NCBI GenBank assembly: GCA_038087035.1
Contig: CP051187.1
Location: 1 to 64,000, forward strand
DNA from: Gloeotrichia echinulata CP02
GTDB lineage: Bacteria; Cyanobacteriota; Cyanobacteriia; Cyanobacteriales; Nostocaceae
Reading direction: 5' to 3'
Length of the DNA: 64,000 bases
Below the pieces are notes generated by a model. The model did no database searches. It was not told the DNA's origin and saw only the letters and a list, made by a program, of their open reading frames with translations. Below, one piece after another: positions 16,544 through 24,579 of the stretch. The position numbers and the translations under genes are program-made. Position 1 is the first letter of the stretch. The number at the start of each line of letters is the position of its first letter.

Positions 16544-17437
16544 CTAAGCACGGGGATTTTCAAACCGCGCTAACAACTCCTCACGAGAAAATTGCAGCAG
16601 TAAGCGAGTATATTCCTCTGTTGGTAAGTCAAGTAAGTTAGGAATTATACTCGCTAATTGTTCGTCCACCTCACCAAAACGAACTTTCAGCAGATTTTCT
16701 ACTACAAGGCGTTGTCCTTGCTGTATTCCCCGACGTTCGGTTTTTTCTTCCCACTCTAAATATGCCTGGGATAATGTCATAATTAACTCCCTATCTTCTT
16801 GATCAATCTCTGCCTTTGCTTCTATACTAATCTTCCAGTTTGCTAACAATTTTAACGCTGTTAACCGTCGTTGATTGTCTGTTGGTATCGCAATCACTTC
16901 TTCCACCGCAAGCTGTTGGGTGGTTCCTTTACCCAATAACCTCAGCCACAGTGTTTCTTCTGTGCGGGGTAATTGATTAATGGCGATGATCGCTGTTTTG
17001 AAGTATGTTGCTAAAAAATATACGCCATCAGGCCAAGTTTCATCGCGACTGGCGCCAAATCCATTAATAATTGTATCCGATGCGGAAGATGCGAGAATCC
17101 ATAACCAAGGAAGCTCTGATTCGGGAATGTTTTCGGCGTCCCGTCTTTTTTGGCGTTGTGAGTCTGCTTGGACTAAAAATAGTTTCAGCAAGCAATTGCG
17201 GATTTCTGTAATTTTCGGTTGATTGCGAAAGGGTTCTAACAAACAGGGAGTACTGGCGATTCTTCCCAACAAACCCAAGGTTTGGGGATTGATACTTGGT
17301 TGTGGTGATGGTGTAAACCAAATATCCGCAAATCTCGATTCTCCTGGTACTTCTAAATTGGGTATAACTTCACCCAAGGATGTTAAAAACTCTTCCAGAA
17401 ATTGCTTGGAAAATTGGTCAAATGGTGTTCGAGTCAT
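16544..17437 (-). CDS. DUF4351-containing hypothetical protein
   Basis: A 297-residue protein of a type common in multiple copies in filamentous cyanobacteria. The N-terminal two thirds resemble the PD-(D/E)XK nuclease-like/Rpn group only loosely (TPFDQFSKQFLEEFLTSLG, then an RFADIWF segment where family members often carry a catalytic Asp). The C-terminal part EKTERRGIQQGQRLVVENLL, then VRFGEVDEQLASIIPNLLDL, fits DUF4351. I use the ATG at 17437 (MTRTPFDQ) rather than a GTG at 17455. No membrane segment. A role in recombination or transposition is only a family-level guess; I cannot assign one. Confidence 0.7.
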   Translation of the reverse strand: MTRTPFDQFSKQFLEEFLTSLGEVIPNLEVPGESRFADIWFTPSPQPSINPQTLGLLGRIASTPCLLEPFRNQPKITEIRNCLLKLFLVQADSQRQKRRDAENIPESELPWLWILASSASDTIINGFGASRDETWPDGVYFLATYFKTAIIAINQLPRTEETLWLRLLGKGTTQQLAVEEVIAIPTDNQRRLTALKLLANWKISIEAKAEIDQEDRELIMTLSQAYLEWEEKTERRGIQQGQRLVVENLLKVRFGEVDEQLASIIPNLLDLPTEEYTRLLLQFSREELLARFENPRA

Positions 17438-17820
17438 AACGTAGGATTGACGCACTCTCTCTAATTACCACATTCAAAGTGTTTGATCGCCGCGACGGAA
17501 ATAATACTTAGCTTGAACATCTTCATTGTGGGAATGAGACTAAAGGGATTCTTGGGGTTTAATTTGACCCACTCTATAAACTCAAATCCTTTTTTTATAA
17601 AATAAACAACCACAGAGGCGCAGAGAACACAGAGAAAATTCTCTACAGGAATTTTATTTATGGTCAAAATACTAATTTCTTTTATTAGAAAATTAATAAT
17701 TTAATAAAAAATTATTAAGCTATACCTGTATGTATTACGTGTAACATATACAAAAAAAACACACAATTACTATGGATTTATTGCTGATAATTACTTAGAA
17801 AAATTGCGGGAGTAAATTAT
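17438..17820. other. AT-rich spacer before the GTPase gene
   Basis: A stretch of 383 bp without a believable gene; a 68-codon minus-strand frame here has no recognisable features. Near the GTPase gene the DNA is very AT-rich and contains the imperfect palindrome GTATGTATTACGTG/TAACATATAC at about 17729-17752, a possible operator. Promoter and leader of the GTPase gene presumably lie here. Confidence 0.4.
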
Positions 17821-18909
17821 ATGTCAGATTCTACAAAAAATATACCTAGTATTAAGATAGCCATGCTGGGAGGTTCCGGCGCTGGAAAAACTATTTATTT
17901 GGCTACTTTGTTTGAGAGCTTAAGGGAGCTACAAAGTCAGCATAAGTTTTTTATTGATACTGAGAATAAAACTGCTAATAAACTTCATAATATCTACCTT
18001 CAATTAAGTTCTGGCAATGTTACAGGAACTCGTACATCTGATAAATATCAATTTACATTATGCGTAAATAACGAGAATAAATATCGTATTTGCACGTTTG
18101 AATATATGGATTATCGTGGCGACGATATATCGGCTTGGCAAGAAAATATTAATGACAAAGAAAATGAAAAAATCGAAGAATTTGTTAATAATTCTAATTT
18201 TGTATTTGGACTTTTAGATGGGGTAAAACTACTTAAGTATATGCGCGAGCCAAAATCCCCTGAATCGCGGAAATGGGTTCAGGAGGATCTATTTTCTATA
18301 ATAAATACAATGGATAATCGTGATATTAAAGTGCCCGTACACTTTGTTATTACCAAGTGGGATTCTATAAAAGATTTAAATGAATTTACTTGGAAAGATA
18401 TCAAAGAAAAATTAATGGATATTAGTGAAATTAAAGGATTTGTTAATAAGCGACCAAATATAACTATTCGTGTAATTCCGGTTAGTTCAGTTGGATTTGG
18501 TTTTTTTAAACCTGAAGTCCAAGATGGTATCACAAACATGGTCAGAACCGAAAAATACAACTTAGAACCATATCAGGTAGAAGTACCTCTTGCTTATGTA
18601 TTTTTCGATCTTGTTAGAGATGCTAAACAAAAGTTAGATAACCAGGGTGGATTGATAGGATTGTGGTATAAGATTCTAGGATTATTTAAGGAGAATCAAA
18701 TAGGTAATTTTTTACCTAATAATGTTAAACCGCTAGGAGTAATAGCGCCATTATTCCTTGATATTATGACAAGCGATGCAAAAGATAAATATCTAAAAAA
18801 TGCTAGAATTTCAAAAGAATATAGCCTTTTGATTGATTCATTAACACGAATCAAAGAAGATTTTGAAGACACCAATAGCACTATTCTCAGACCCTCTTCC
18901 CGCCAGTAA
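17821..18909 (+). CDS. P-loop GTPase of the double-GTPase/TRAFAC type
   Basis: A 362-residue protein with a clear GTPase domain. Walker A is GGSGAGKT (17-24), the G3 region DYRGD lies at 97-101, and the base motif TKWD is at 178-181. This layout resembles the GTPases of predicted NTP-dependent conflict systems (DO-GTPase2-like), but that is a family-level impression. The C-terminal 130 residues (from about 235) include a hydrophobic VPLAYVFFDLV and GLIGLWYKILGLF, possibly membrane-peripheral. Codon usage is much more AT-rich than in the housekeeping neighbours. It is followed after 109 bp by a membrane-anchored partner. A regulatory or defensive role is inference. Confidence 0.75.
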   Translation: MSDSTKNIPSIKIAMLGGSGAGKTIYLATLFESLRELQSQHKFFIDTENKTANKLHNIYLQLSSGNVTGTRTSDKYQFTLCVNNENKYRICTFEYMDYRGDDISAWQENINDKENEKIEEFVNNSNFVFGLLDGVKLLKYMREPKSPESRKWVQEDLFSIINTMDNRDIKVPVHFVITKWDSIKDLNEFTWKDIKEKLMDISEIKGFVNKRPNITIRVIPVSSVGFGFFKPEVQDGITNMVRTEKYNLEPYQVEVPLAYVFFDLVRDAKQKLDNQGGLIGLWYKILGLFKENQIGNFLPNNVKPLGVIAPLFLDIMTSDAKDKYLKNARISKEYSLLIDSLTRIKEDFEDTNSTILRPSSRQ

Positions 18910-18933
18910 AAGTACGGTGCGTTAGTCAGTAGG

Positions 18934-18962
18934 GTGCGTTAGGCTTTAGCCGTAACGCACCA
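18934..18962. repeat. GTGCGTTA palindrome between GTPase and partner
   Basis: GGTGCGTTA at the left and GTAACGCACC at the right flank a GGCTTTAGCC core: a compact hairpin of a type that recurs in the window. It may act as an mRNA-processing or attenuation hairpin, or be a simple dispersed repeat. Confidence 0.65.
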
Positions 18963-19018
18963 CCAGCCTGAAAAAATAGTACAATCAGATGTGCATAATG
19001 TTAGAGTAATATGTATTT

Positions 19019-20050
19019 ATGAATACTGACAGAGAAGCTTATCCTTTTTTAATCAGTCGTAACCGTAAGCTAGATTATCGATTAATAGTTGTTCCCGAAT
19101 TTATCTACGATCAAAAAATATCTTATTTACTTAATGAAGCCACAGGTGAAGAGGATTTAACTGAAGATGACTTTGCAGTTTATCGCCAAGTCACAGCTGA
19201 TAATTTTTCTTTTACGCTCATTTTTTGGGTAAAATATGCCAATACAAAAGATTTGGGTGAAGAATCTAGCAAAATTCTCACAGATCATGTTGGACGACAA
19301 ATTAATCTGATAGAAGGAATTGTTTTCCCAGAAATATTACCCAAAGACTCGATTATAATTACATCTGGTGATTTTGCAGCGGTTCACAGTTCAATTGTCA
19401 ATTATTATAAAGACTTTTGGCACGGTGAAACCCATATCAAAATAGCCGATAATTTGCAATTGACACATGATTCAGAAAAACTCAAAATTAAAGAATTAAG
19501 TCCCCTAATCATTAATACTTCTCCTCAAGAGCCGACAGAAACGACCAAAGAGTCTCGTCGTCGTTGGACAAAAATTATTATTCCTATTTCGTTAGGCTTA
19601 TTACTTTTGATGGAGGGATTTTTTTTCATCAAATCACTAGATGATGAAAGAAATAAATTAACATCAGCAGAGCGGGAAAAAGTAGAAGCTGTTCTCAACA
19701 ATTATGGTATCTATGTGGACGATATAAGAAATATTGATACAGAAACAATTCTACATGATAAAATTTCCGAAAACCTGATGAGATTATCAAACAAGAAATT
19801 TATTCAAGAAATAATTAAAATTATTTTGTATCCTGACAACCAAGAAGCCCAAAGTTTAATTACAGAACAAGAACGGAATCAATTAGATAGATTTTTAAAG
19901 GCTTGTGGAATATCTATGTCATTAGAGAATTTTGCTAAGAAACAAGCTCTTGAGCAAGCTATTGATGCTCAAATTAATAATATATTAAACAAGGAAGGAG
20001 AATTGAAAAATAAACTCAAGGATGTTTTGGATAAAGATGAACTATGGTAA
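19019..20050 (+). CDS. Single-pass membrane protein, partner of the GTPase
   Basis: A 343-residue protein that I do not recognise. Residues 1-165 form a soluble region; a charged linker (about 166-183, ending ESRRRW) leads to one hydrophobic helix (KIIIPISLGLLLLMEGFFFI, about 185-204). The remaining 140 residues are helical and contain two similar segments, LTSAEREKVEAVLNNYGIYV (near 215) and ITEQERNQLDRFLKACGIS (near 280), suggesting a tandem domain duplication. There is no signal peptide. It lies downstream of the GTPase gene in the same direction and shares its AT-rich composition, so the two are likely a unit, with this protein as anchor or effector. Function unknown. Confidence 0.7.
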   Translation: MNTDREAYPFLISRNRKLDYRLIVVPEFIYDQKISYLLNEATGEEDLTEDDFAVYRQVTADNFSFTLIFWVKYANTKDLGEESSKILTDHVGRQINLIEGIVFPEILPKDSIIITSGDFAAVHSSIVNYYKDFWHGETHIKIADNLQLTHDSEKLKIKELSPLIINTSPQEPTETTKESRRRWTKIIIPISLGLLLLMEGFFFIKSLDDERNKLTSAEREKVEAVLNNYGIYVDDIRNIDTETILHDKISENLMRLSNKKFIQEIIKIILYPDNQEAQSLITEQERNQLDRFLKACGISMSLENFAKKQALEQAIDAQINNILNKEGELKNKLKDVLDKDELW

Positions 20051-20170
20051 TGTTGAGGCTATTTTTTGCATTTTTATATTTGCTCTTTCCAACTTTTTCA
20101 AGCTAGATTAATATTCAGTCTAACAACAGTTCAGTGGAACAACAGAATTAAACGTGAAACGCTAATGGTC

Positions 20171-20210
20171 AGAAACCGGATTTTTTGAATAAACCCGGTT
20201 TCTTGGTTTT
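20171..20210 (+). terminator. Putative terminator after the GTPase pair
   Basis: AGAAACCGG (20171-20179) pairs perfectly with CCGGTTTCT (20195-20203) over a 15-nt loop, followed by TGGTTTT. The same AAACCGGG-type palindrome is a common dispersed repeat in cyanobacteria, so it may be both. Confidence 0.6.
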
Positions 20211-20342
20211 ATCGTTCTTTATCTTGACCTGCGTAGTTACTTATTTTTCAGTTTATAATTCGATATTTCCGCTATTTATCTTCACGCCCAATCCTTATCC
20301 GGTAGAGCGCATACATCTATCTTGATACTTAGAGGTGATAAA

Positions 20343-20621
20343 TTAATCAATAAATAGACGATAAGAACTAGAGCCGCTTGCAGACTTGATGGCGATAATA
20401 TATGTCGCACTCCAGCCAGGAGTAAAAATACATATCGCATCACTAGCTGTACTATCATCTCCTGCTAATATATTTCCGTTTGCATCTGCAATATAAATAT
20501 CTAAATCTACTCCGGGAATAGCATTCTCAACATAAAATCTGTAAGTGATTCCCGCTCTTAATTCTATGGTGTAAGATTCAACCTCTCCGGTGTTAAGATT
20601 ACCATAACCAACTAAAGCCAT
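20343..20621 (-). CDS. Small PPC-domain-like protein
   Basis: A 92-residue protein that looks like a single bacterial pre-peptidase C-terminal (PPC) beta-sandwich domain. It starts MALVGYGNLNTGEVESYTIE and continues with AGITYRFYVENA, VDLDIYIADANGNILAGDDS and ATYIIAIKSASGSSSYRLFI. PPC domains usually occur at the ends of secreted proteases; a stand-alone copy without a signal peptide is unusual. A ribosome site AAGGA precedes the ATG. About 75 bp upstream begins a 306-bp sequence that is repeated upstream of the small gene at 22714-22962, suggesting common regulation. Function unknown. Confidence 0.7.
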   Translation of the reverse strand: MALVGYGNLNTGEVESYTIELRAGITYRFYVENAIPGVDLDIYIADANGNILAGDDSTASDAICIFTPGWSATYIIAIKSASGSSSYRLFID

Positions 20622-20697
20622 GAATTTATTTCCTTGGTTGAATAAAATACTGTACTAAAGCGCTTACATCTGCTAATCACTCAATCTATTTTGATTA

Positions 20698-21003
20698 TAA
20701 GTAGTGATTTTGTCTTTTTTTGCAACATCATATACTTGTAAATAAAAAAAATACTTCGTTATGACATGTTTAATTTATCTGAAAAACACAAAAAATACTC
20801 ATCGGTGACGCTTGATAAATAGCGATAATGTTGACACATTTACACAAAAATTCGGAGATAATTGTTCAATGGTTGTAGAGCAATATCGTCTTGTACAACA
20901 GCAAAAATTGTAGGGTGGGTACTGTCCAACCTACATATGGTTTAAAAAATCAAATAGAAATACTATATTTTTCTAACGGTAAATATACGTTTAACCCTGA
21001 TAA
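20698..21003. repeat. Direct repeat copy 1 (about 306 bp)
   Basis: Matches 22999-23379 over its whole length apart from scattered substitutions and a 71-bp insertion in copy 2. Shared landmarks are TTTTTTTGCAACATCATATAC, TTTACACAAAAATTCGGAG and AACGGTAAATATACGTTTAA. It lies upstream of the PPC-like gene (minus strand) and stops exactly where the insertion sequence begins. A short plus-strand frame runs through it (46 codons, ending NPDNWSLD) with no convincing start. Confidence 0.9.
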
Positions 21004-21088
21004 CTGGAGTTTAGACTAAGCTATGCAAAACGACCCAGCAGGGCTGAGTTAATCAGAGACTTAGCGAAATTATGAATAATCTTTAGTA

Positions 21089-22444
21089 TTAAACCGCAAC
21101 TGATGGCTCTTTACGTGGTCGTGTTACGGTTTTTTTTACAATCGGGCATCGGTTTTTACGGTGGCGCTTTTTTCCTGCTTCCCAACCAGGGGACTTTCCG
21201 CGAGGTTTGGGTGGAAGGGCTGGAGTACCAATCACCGCAAAAACTCCACCCATAGCTTGAGCGACTCGTCCAGGAGTCAAATTATCGAGTGACTTCTGCC
21301 AAGGTAAAGGATTATCAGTCACGATATCACGGGCTAACCACAATTCCCAAGTCATTAGAGGCATTAGGTCACTCCAGCGCTCACACTGCTTAGGAGTACT
21401 TAACTTGGGCGCAGTCCAATGTAAGCGTTGTTTCAAAAAACGATACCAGTGGTCAACGGTAAAGCGACGCAAGTAAAGACACCAAACTTCCTCTAGTGGT
21501 GGCATTTCTTCTCCAACCCAAGCTAACCACAAAGGTTTGGACACTCGTTCATTGCCTTGTGCGTCGAGACGTTCAACCCTAATGAGTAACATCGGACGCG
21601 CTGCCGCTTTACGAAAATGTAAATTCTTCCAGAGGCTAACCCTTACTCGTTGTAGTTTCGGATCATCCAATTCTAAAACAGATTCTGCATCACTCCATGT
21701 CGTGGATTCATTAAGTTTGAATTTAGACCCGTGTTTCTTGGGACGTCCCTTACCCGAATAAGCTTCAGGCTCACCCCATAAACAAAGATTTGAGCGCAAT
21801 CGTACCAAAATATCTGCGGGAATACTGGCAGTTTTTAAGACAAAAGGCGCACACCCATATTCACTATCCCAAACTGAAATCGCTCTGGTGGGTAAATATT
21901 TACACACCTGTTTTAGTTGCCAAATCGCTTTTGAGATTGGACTTTCCCCACTTGTGATCCGTTCATGTCTCAAAGGTAATGCCCAACTACCGGAATCCTC
22001 TGGTATCCAAGCAATTGTACTGTATCCTTGACCAATGGTAATCGGTTTATTTCCTGCTATGGATGTGCCACTATGCTCATAAGTTCTCTCTTGCAGTGTT
22101 ACGGCATCCGGACGCGACCAGTTAGTATGATCTCCAGCCAAAAGTGGACGCCCCTCTACTGGCATTTGTTTGATGTATAACTGCATTAATTTCTGTCGCT
22201 GCGGTCGGCTATCTTGTAGCGCCTCATAGATACTTGACCACTTGCGTCTAAATACTGGTGATAAAGATAAGTCGGCTAAGGAGTAAACATTCCGGGTCAG
22301 CAATATGGCATCTGTTAATTCAAATGTCGCGTCTTTGGCTCTACCTAAATGTTTGTAAGCTAATTGACGAAACTCTTCAAGTCTGGCACGTTTCATATTG
22401 GCAGGTGAGTAATGGTAGTTCGTTATCTCAGCTTCTGCCTTCAT
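21089..22444 (-). CDS. DDE-superfamily transposase (IS701/IS4-like)
   Basis: A 451-residue transposase from the ATG at 22444 (a TTG at 22459 is also in frame). The RNase H-like core is visible: GDHTNWSRPD (first Asp) near 125, ISVWDSEYGCAPF (second Asp) near 205, and a late segment FTVDHWYRFLKQRLHW where families normally carry the catalytic Glu; here Asp-His stands in its place, so the third residue is unclear. The C-terminus is very basic (KKRHRKNRCPIVKKTVTRPRK), suited to DNA binding. Length and arrangement fit the IS701/IS4 group. It seems intact. Confidence 0.88.
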   Translation of the reverse strand: MKAEAEITNYHYSPANMKRARLEEFRQLAYKHLGRAKDATFELTDAILLTRNVYSLADLSLSPVFRRKWSSIYEALQDSRPQRQKLMQLYIKQMPVEGRPLLAGDHTNWSRPDAVTLQERTYEHSGTSIAGNKPITIGQGYSTIAWIPEDSGSWALPLRHERITSGESPISKAIWQLKQVCKYLPTRAISVWDSEYGCAPFVLKTASIPADILVRLRSNLCLWGEPEAYSGKGRPKKHGSKFKLNESTTWSDAESVLELDDPKLQRVRVSLWKNLHFRKAAARPMLLIRVERLDAQGNERVSKPLWLAWVGEEMPPLEEVWCLYLRRFTVDHWYRFLKQRLHWTAPKLSTPKQCERWSDLMPLMTWELWLARDIVTDNPLPWQKSLDNLTPGRVAQAMGGVFAVIGTPALPPKPRGKSPGWEAGKKRHRKNRCPIVKKTVTRPRKEPSVAV

Positions 22445-22510
22445 GGGGACTGTGTTCAATCAGACTCCCCTTTTTTTCTTGATCATTCCCCATCTAATCT
22501 CCAGCGTGTT

Positions 22511-22594
22511 GATAATGATAATCAAATAAGGGGGGGTGGGAGAGAAACGAGCATTGCTCGTTTCTCTCCCACCCTTTCCATGATTATCATTATT
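22511..22594. promoter_or_regulatory. Large palindrome with Fur/Zur-box-like arms
   Basis: A perfect 19-bp inverted repeat (GGGTGGGAGAGAAACGAGC at 22534-22552; complement at 22556-22574; 3-nt loop) is nested inside a second inverted pair, ATAATGATAATCA (22512-22524) and its complement (22581-22593). GATAATGATAATCA equals the first 14 bases of the classic Fur box. It lies 67 bp upstream of the transposase ATG. It could be an operator, a strong hairpin blocking outside transcription, or another inserted element. Confidence 0.55.
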
Positions 22595-22713
22595 GTTTTA
22601 TTTTTTAAACATGCATACTACATAATTATTAAAGATTGCGGATGCTTTGAGGCTGACTTCTCGAATATTTTTAACCGCTAATTCCATTTGGTTTGCGTTC
22701 TATCATATCGCTT

Positions 22714-22962
22714 TTAGTCTAAACTCCAGTGATTGATAACAGTCAATACTCCTCCCGTAGCAGTTACAGCCGTAGGTACTTTCTTCAATATTTCTAATTG
22801 TTTTTCTCTGGGTGTTTTTTGCAATCGTCTTGATAGATTAATAAGTAATTCTGCTAGTTTACTATATCGATTTGCTCCCATAGTTACAGTAGGTATCATA
22901 CTCATTGTGAGAGTAAAGCTTGTTAAAATCAGGCTAATAGTTAATTTTTTTGCAAGAAACAT
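22714..22962 (-). CDS. Small secreted protein of unknown function
   Basis: An 82-residue protein with an N-terminal signal peptide (MFLAKKLTISLILTSFTLTM, cleavage likely after about residue 30, TMGA) and a short helical mature part ending TGGVLTVINHWSLD. A strong ribosome site (AAGGAG) precedes the ATG. The last five codons and stop coincide with the 17-bp end of the insertion sequence, so the original C-terminus may have been longer. The upstream region is copy 2 of the direct repeat shared with the PPC-like gene. I do not recognise the family. Confidence 0.6.
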   Translation of the reverse strand: MFLAKKLTISLILTSFTLTMSMIPTVTMGANRYSKLAELLINLSRRLQKTPREKQLEILKKVPTAVTATGGVLTVINHWSLD

Positions 22963-22998
22963 TGCAAAACTCCTTTCCTAATTACTAAATCTGTTCTT

Positions 22999-23379
22999 AT
23001 CTTAAGTAAGATATTTGTTTTTTTTGCAACATCATATACGTATGAATAAAAAAAATACTTCTTTATGACATGTTTAATTTATCTGAAAAACACAAAAAAT
23101 ACTCATTGGTGACGCTTGATACACAGTGATAATGTTGACACATTTACACAAAAATTCGGAGATAATTGTTCAATGGCTGTAGAGCAATATCGTCTTGTAC
23201 AACAGCAAAAATTGTAGGGTGGATACTGTCCAACCTACATATGGTTTACAGCCATTTTCAGGTAAATAGACCACAGGGTAGGGGCGCAAGGCCTTGCGCC
23301 CCTACGAAGATTTGCTGTAAAAAATCAAATAGAAATACTATATTTTACTAACGGTAAATATACGTTTAACCCTGATAAA
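22999..23379. repeat. Direct repeat copy 2, with an inserted MITE
   Basis: Same sequence as 20698-21003, upstream of the small secreted gene. It contains the extra block at 23249-23319. The two copies in the same orientation flank the insertion sequence and could recombine, deleting about 2.3 kb. Confidence 0.9.
23247..23319 (+). repeat. MITE with TA target duplication (occupied site)
   Basis: Inserted sequence from TACAGCCATTTTCAGG to TTTGCTGTA, with a central GGGGCGCAAGGCCTTGCGCC palindrome. The corresponding position in copy 1 (20941-20950, GGTTTAAAAAATC) is empty, so the insertion and its TA duplication can be read directly. A longer relative in the opposite orientation is at 62015-62107. 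Confidence 0.88.
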
Positions 23380-23446
23380 TAACAAATGACAATTGAGATT
23401 AAATTTAGGGAACAGAAATTAAATACTCTGGCCGCAAAATAAAAGT

Positions 23447-24118
23447 TTATCTCTTTTTAGGCGGCGAAGAATTACGTTGTGGTGGTAAATCAGCTCGCAA
23501 TTCTTGTCTACCATTAGTGATAATTCGCAACATCTGTTGGAGATCTTGCTCGATATTTTCGAGGACATTATCAGCGTATTCATCAGCGCCATCTTCAATT
23601 TCTTGAGCTTGGGCGATCGCCACTTGTCGCATTTCTTCTAATTCTTGCTGACAAGCACGTCGCTTACGGTCAATTTCTATGAGGGTTTCTTGCATCATCC
23701 CCTCACATTCTTGTTGCACTTGTCGGCGCAATTGTTCGGCTTCTCGCTCTGCCTGTCTGATAATATCGCTTTCAGCTAAAATTTGCGCTCTTTTGGCTTG
23801 AGCTGCTTCTACCACTTGCTGTCCATACTCTTCTGCTTCTAAAAGAATTTCTTCCTTTTGTTCGAGAATAACTGCAGCTTCCTGAAATATCGCTGGCAAA
23901 GATACTCTGATAAAATCAAGCTGTTCTAACACCTTGTCTTCATCTACAAGGGTGCGACCAGTTAGGGGAATCCGCAAACCAGAGACAATTATTTCTTCTA
24001 GACGGTTGAGTTCTTGCTGAAGATCTAAATTTCCCTCTCCATTGGGATATTCTTCAGGGGAGGGACTACTTCCGTTGAGATTGGGTTCGATATTCGAGGA
24101 GAGTTGTGGTTGTAACAT
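23447..24118 (-). CDS. DivIVA-like coiled-coil protein
   Basis: A 223-residue, mostly coiled-coil protein. A variable Asn/Pro/Ser-rich N-terminus (1-30) is followed by a conserved-looking segment LNRLEEIIVSGLRIPLTGRT and then about 120 residues of Ala/Glu/Gln/Arg-rich heptads (AEEYGQQVVEAAQAKRAQIL, EREAEQLRRQVQQECEGMM). The end is basic (PPKKR). The organisation resembles DivIVA or the b subunit of ATP synthase, and a coiled-coil gene next to coaD is common in cyanobacteria. The start overlaps the end of coaD by 94 bp, so the two are translationally linked. A role in cell shape or division is inference. Confidence 0.75.
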   Translation of the reverse strand: MLQPQLSSNIEPNLNGSSPSPEEYPNGEGNLDLQQELNRLEEIIVSGLRIPLTGRTLVDEDKVLEQLDFIRVSLPAIFQEAAVILEQKEEILLEAEEYGQQVVEAAQAKRAQILAESDIIRQAEREAEQLRRQVQQECEGMMQETLIEIDRKRRACQQELEEMRQVAIAQAQEIEDGADEYADNVLENIEQDLQQMLRIITNGRQELRADLPPQRNSSPPKKR

Positions 24119-24579
24119 TGGTATATTTCTAGGGCAATGTGAGAGGGAACAAGATGATCGACAGAGCCACCAAACCTTGCAATCTCTTTTACCACACTAC
24201 TACTTAAAAAACTATACTCATTTGATGTTGCCAGAAAAACAGTTTCTATTTGAGTAGACAGCGTTTTATTAGTATGTGCCATTTGTAGTTCGATTTCAAA
24301 GTCGGAAACTGCTCTTAAGCCCCGTATCAGCACTTCTGCTTGGCGCATTTGGGCATAATTGACCGTTAGACCATCAAAACTGTCAACTTCGACGTTTGGT
24401 AGATGCTCTGTAGCTACACGAATCTGTTCTAGCCTTTGCTGCACAGTAAACAGCGGTGTTTTGTTAGGATTCCGTAATACGGCGACAATGACTGTTTTAA
24501 ACAGCCGAGAACCACGTTGAATGATGTCAAGGTGTCCCAAGGTAACAGGGTCAAAACTACCAGGATAAACAGCAATCAC
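24025..24579 (-). CDS. coaD: Phosphopantetheine adenylyltransferase (CoaD)
   Basis: CoaD makes dephospho-CoA from 4'-phosphopantetheine and ATP, the penultimate step of coenzyme A synthesis. Family motifs are YPGSFDPVTLGHLDII (with the nucleotide-binding TxGH), VLIRGLRAVSDFEIELQMA and the ISSS-like FLSSSVVKEIARFGG followed by VP. A GTG at 24579 gives the canonical start MIAVYPGSFDPVT; a GTG nine codons upstream (24606) is possible. The protein has an extra C-terminal tail of about 28 residues compared with the usual 160, and this tail overlaps the next gene. Confidence 0.95.
   Translation of the reverse strand: MIAVYPGSFDPVTLGHLDIIQRGSRLFKTVIVAVLRNPNKTPLFTVQQRLEQIRVATEHLPNVEVDSFDGLTVNYAQMRQAEVLIRGLRAVSDFEIELQMAHTNKTLSTQIETVFLATSNEYSFLSSSVVKEIARFGGSVDHLVPSHIALEIYQCYNHNSPRISNPISTEVVPPLKNIPMEREI

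Larger units (their letters stand above)
21003..22730 (-). mobile_element. Insertion sequence with DDE transposase
   Basis: The 17-bp sequence ACTGGAGTTTAGACTAA (21003-21019) is exactly inverted at 22714-22730, and similarity with the direct repeat copy 2 ends at the left boundary. These are good candidates for the terminal inverted repeats of a 1.73-kb element. Inside are the transposase gene (21089-22444) and a large palindrome (22511-22594). I could not find a clean target duplication, so the exact ends remain uncertain. The right tip provides the last codons and stop of the gene at 22714-22962. Confidence 0.6.

Noticed and set aside
20890..21019. Plus-strand 46-codon frame ending NPDNWSLD
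   Set aside because: It has no ATG start, is interrupted by the MITE in the second copy of the repeat, and its end coincides with the IS terminal repeat.
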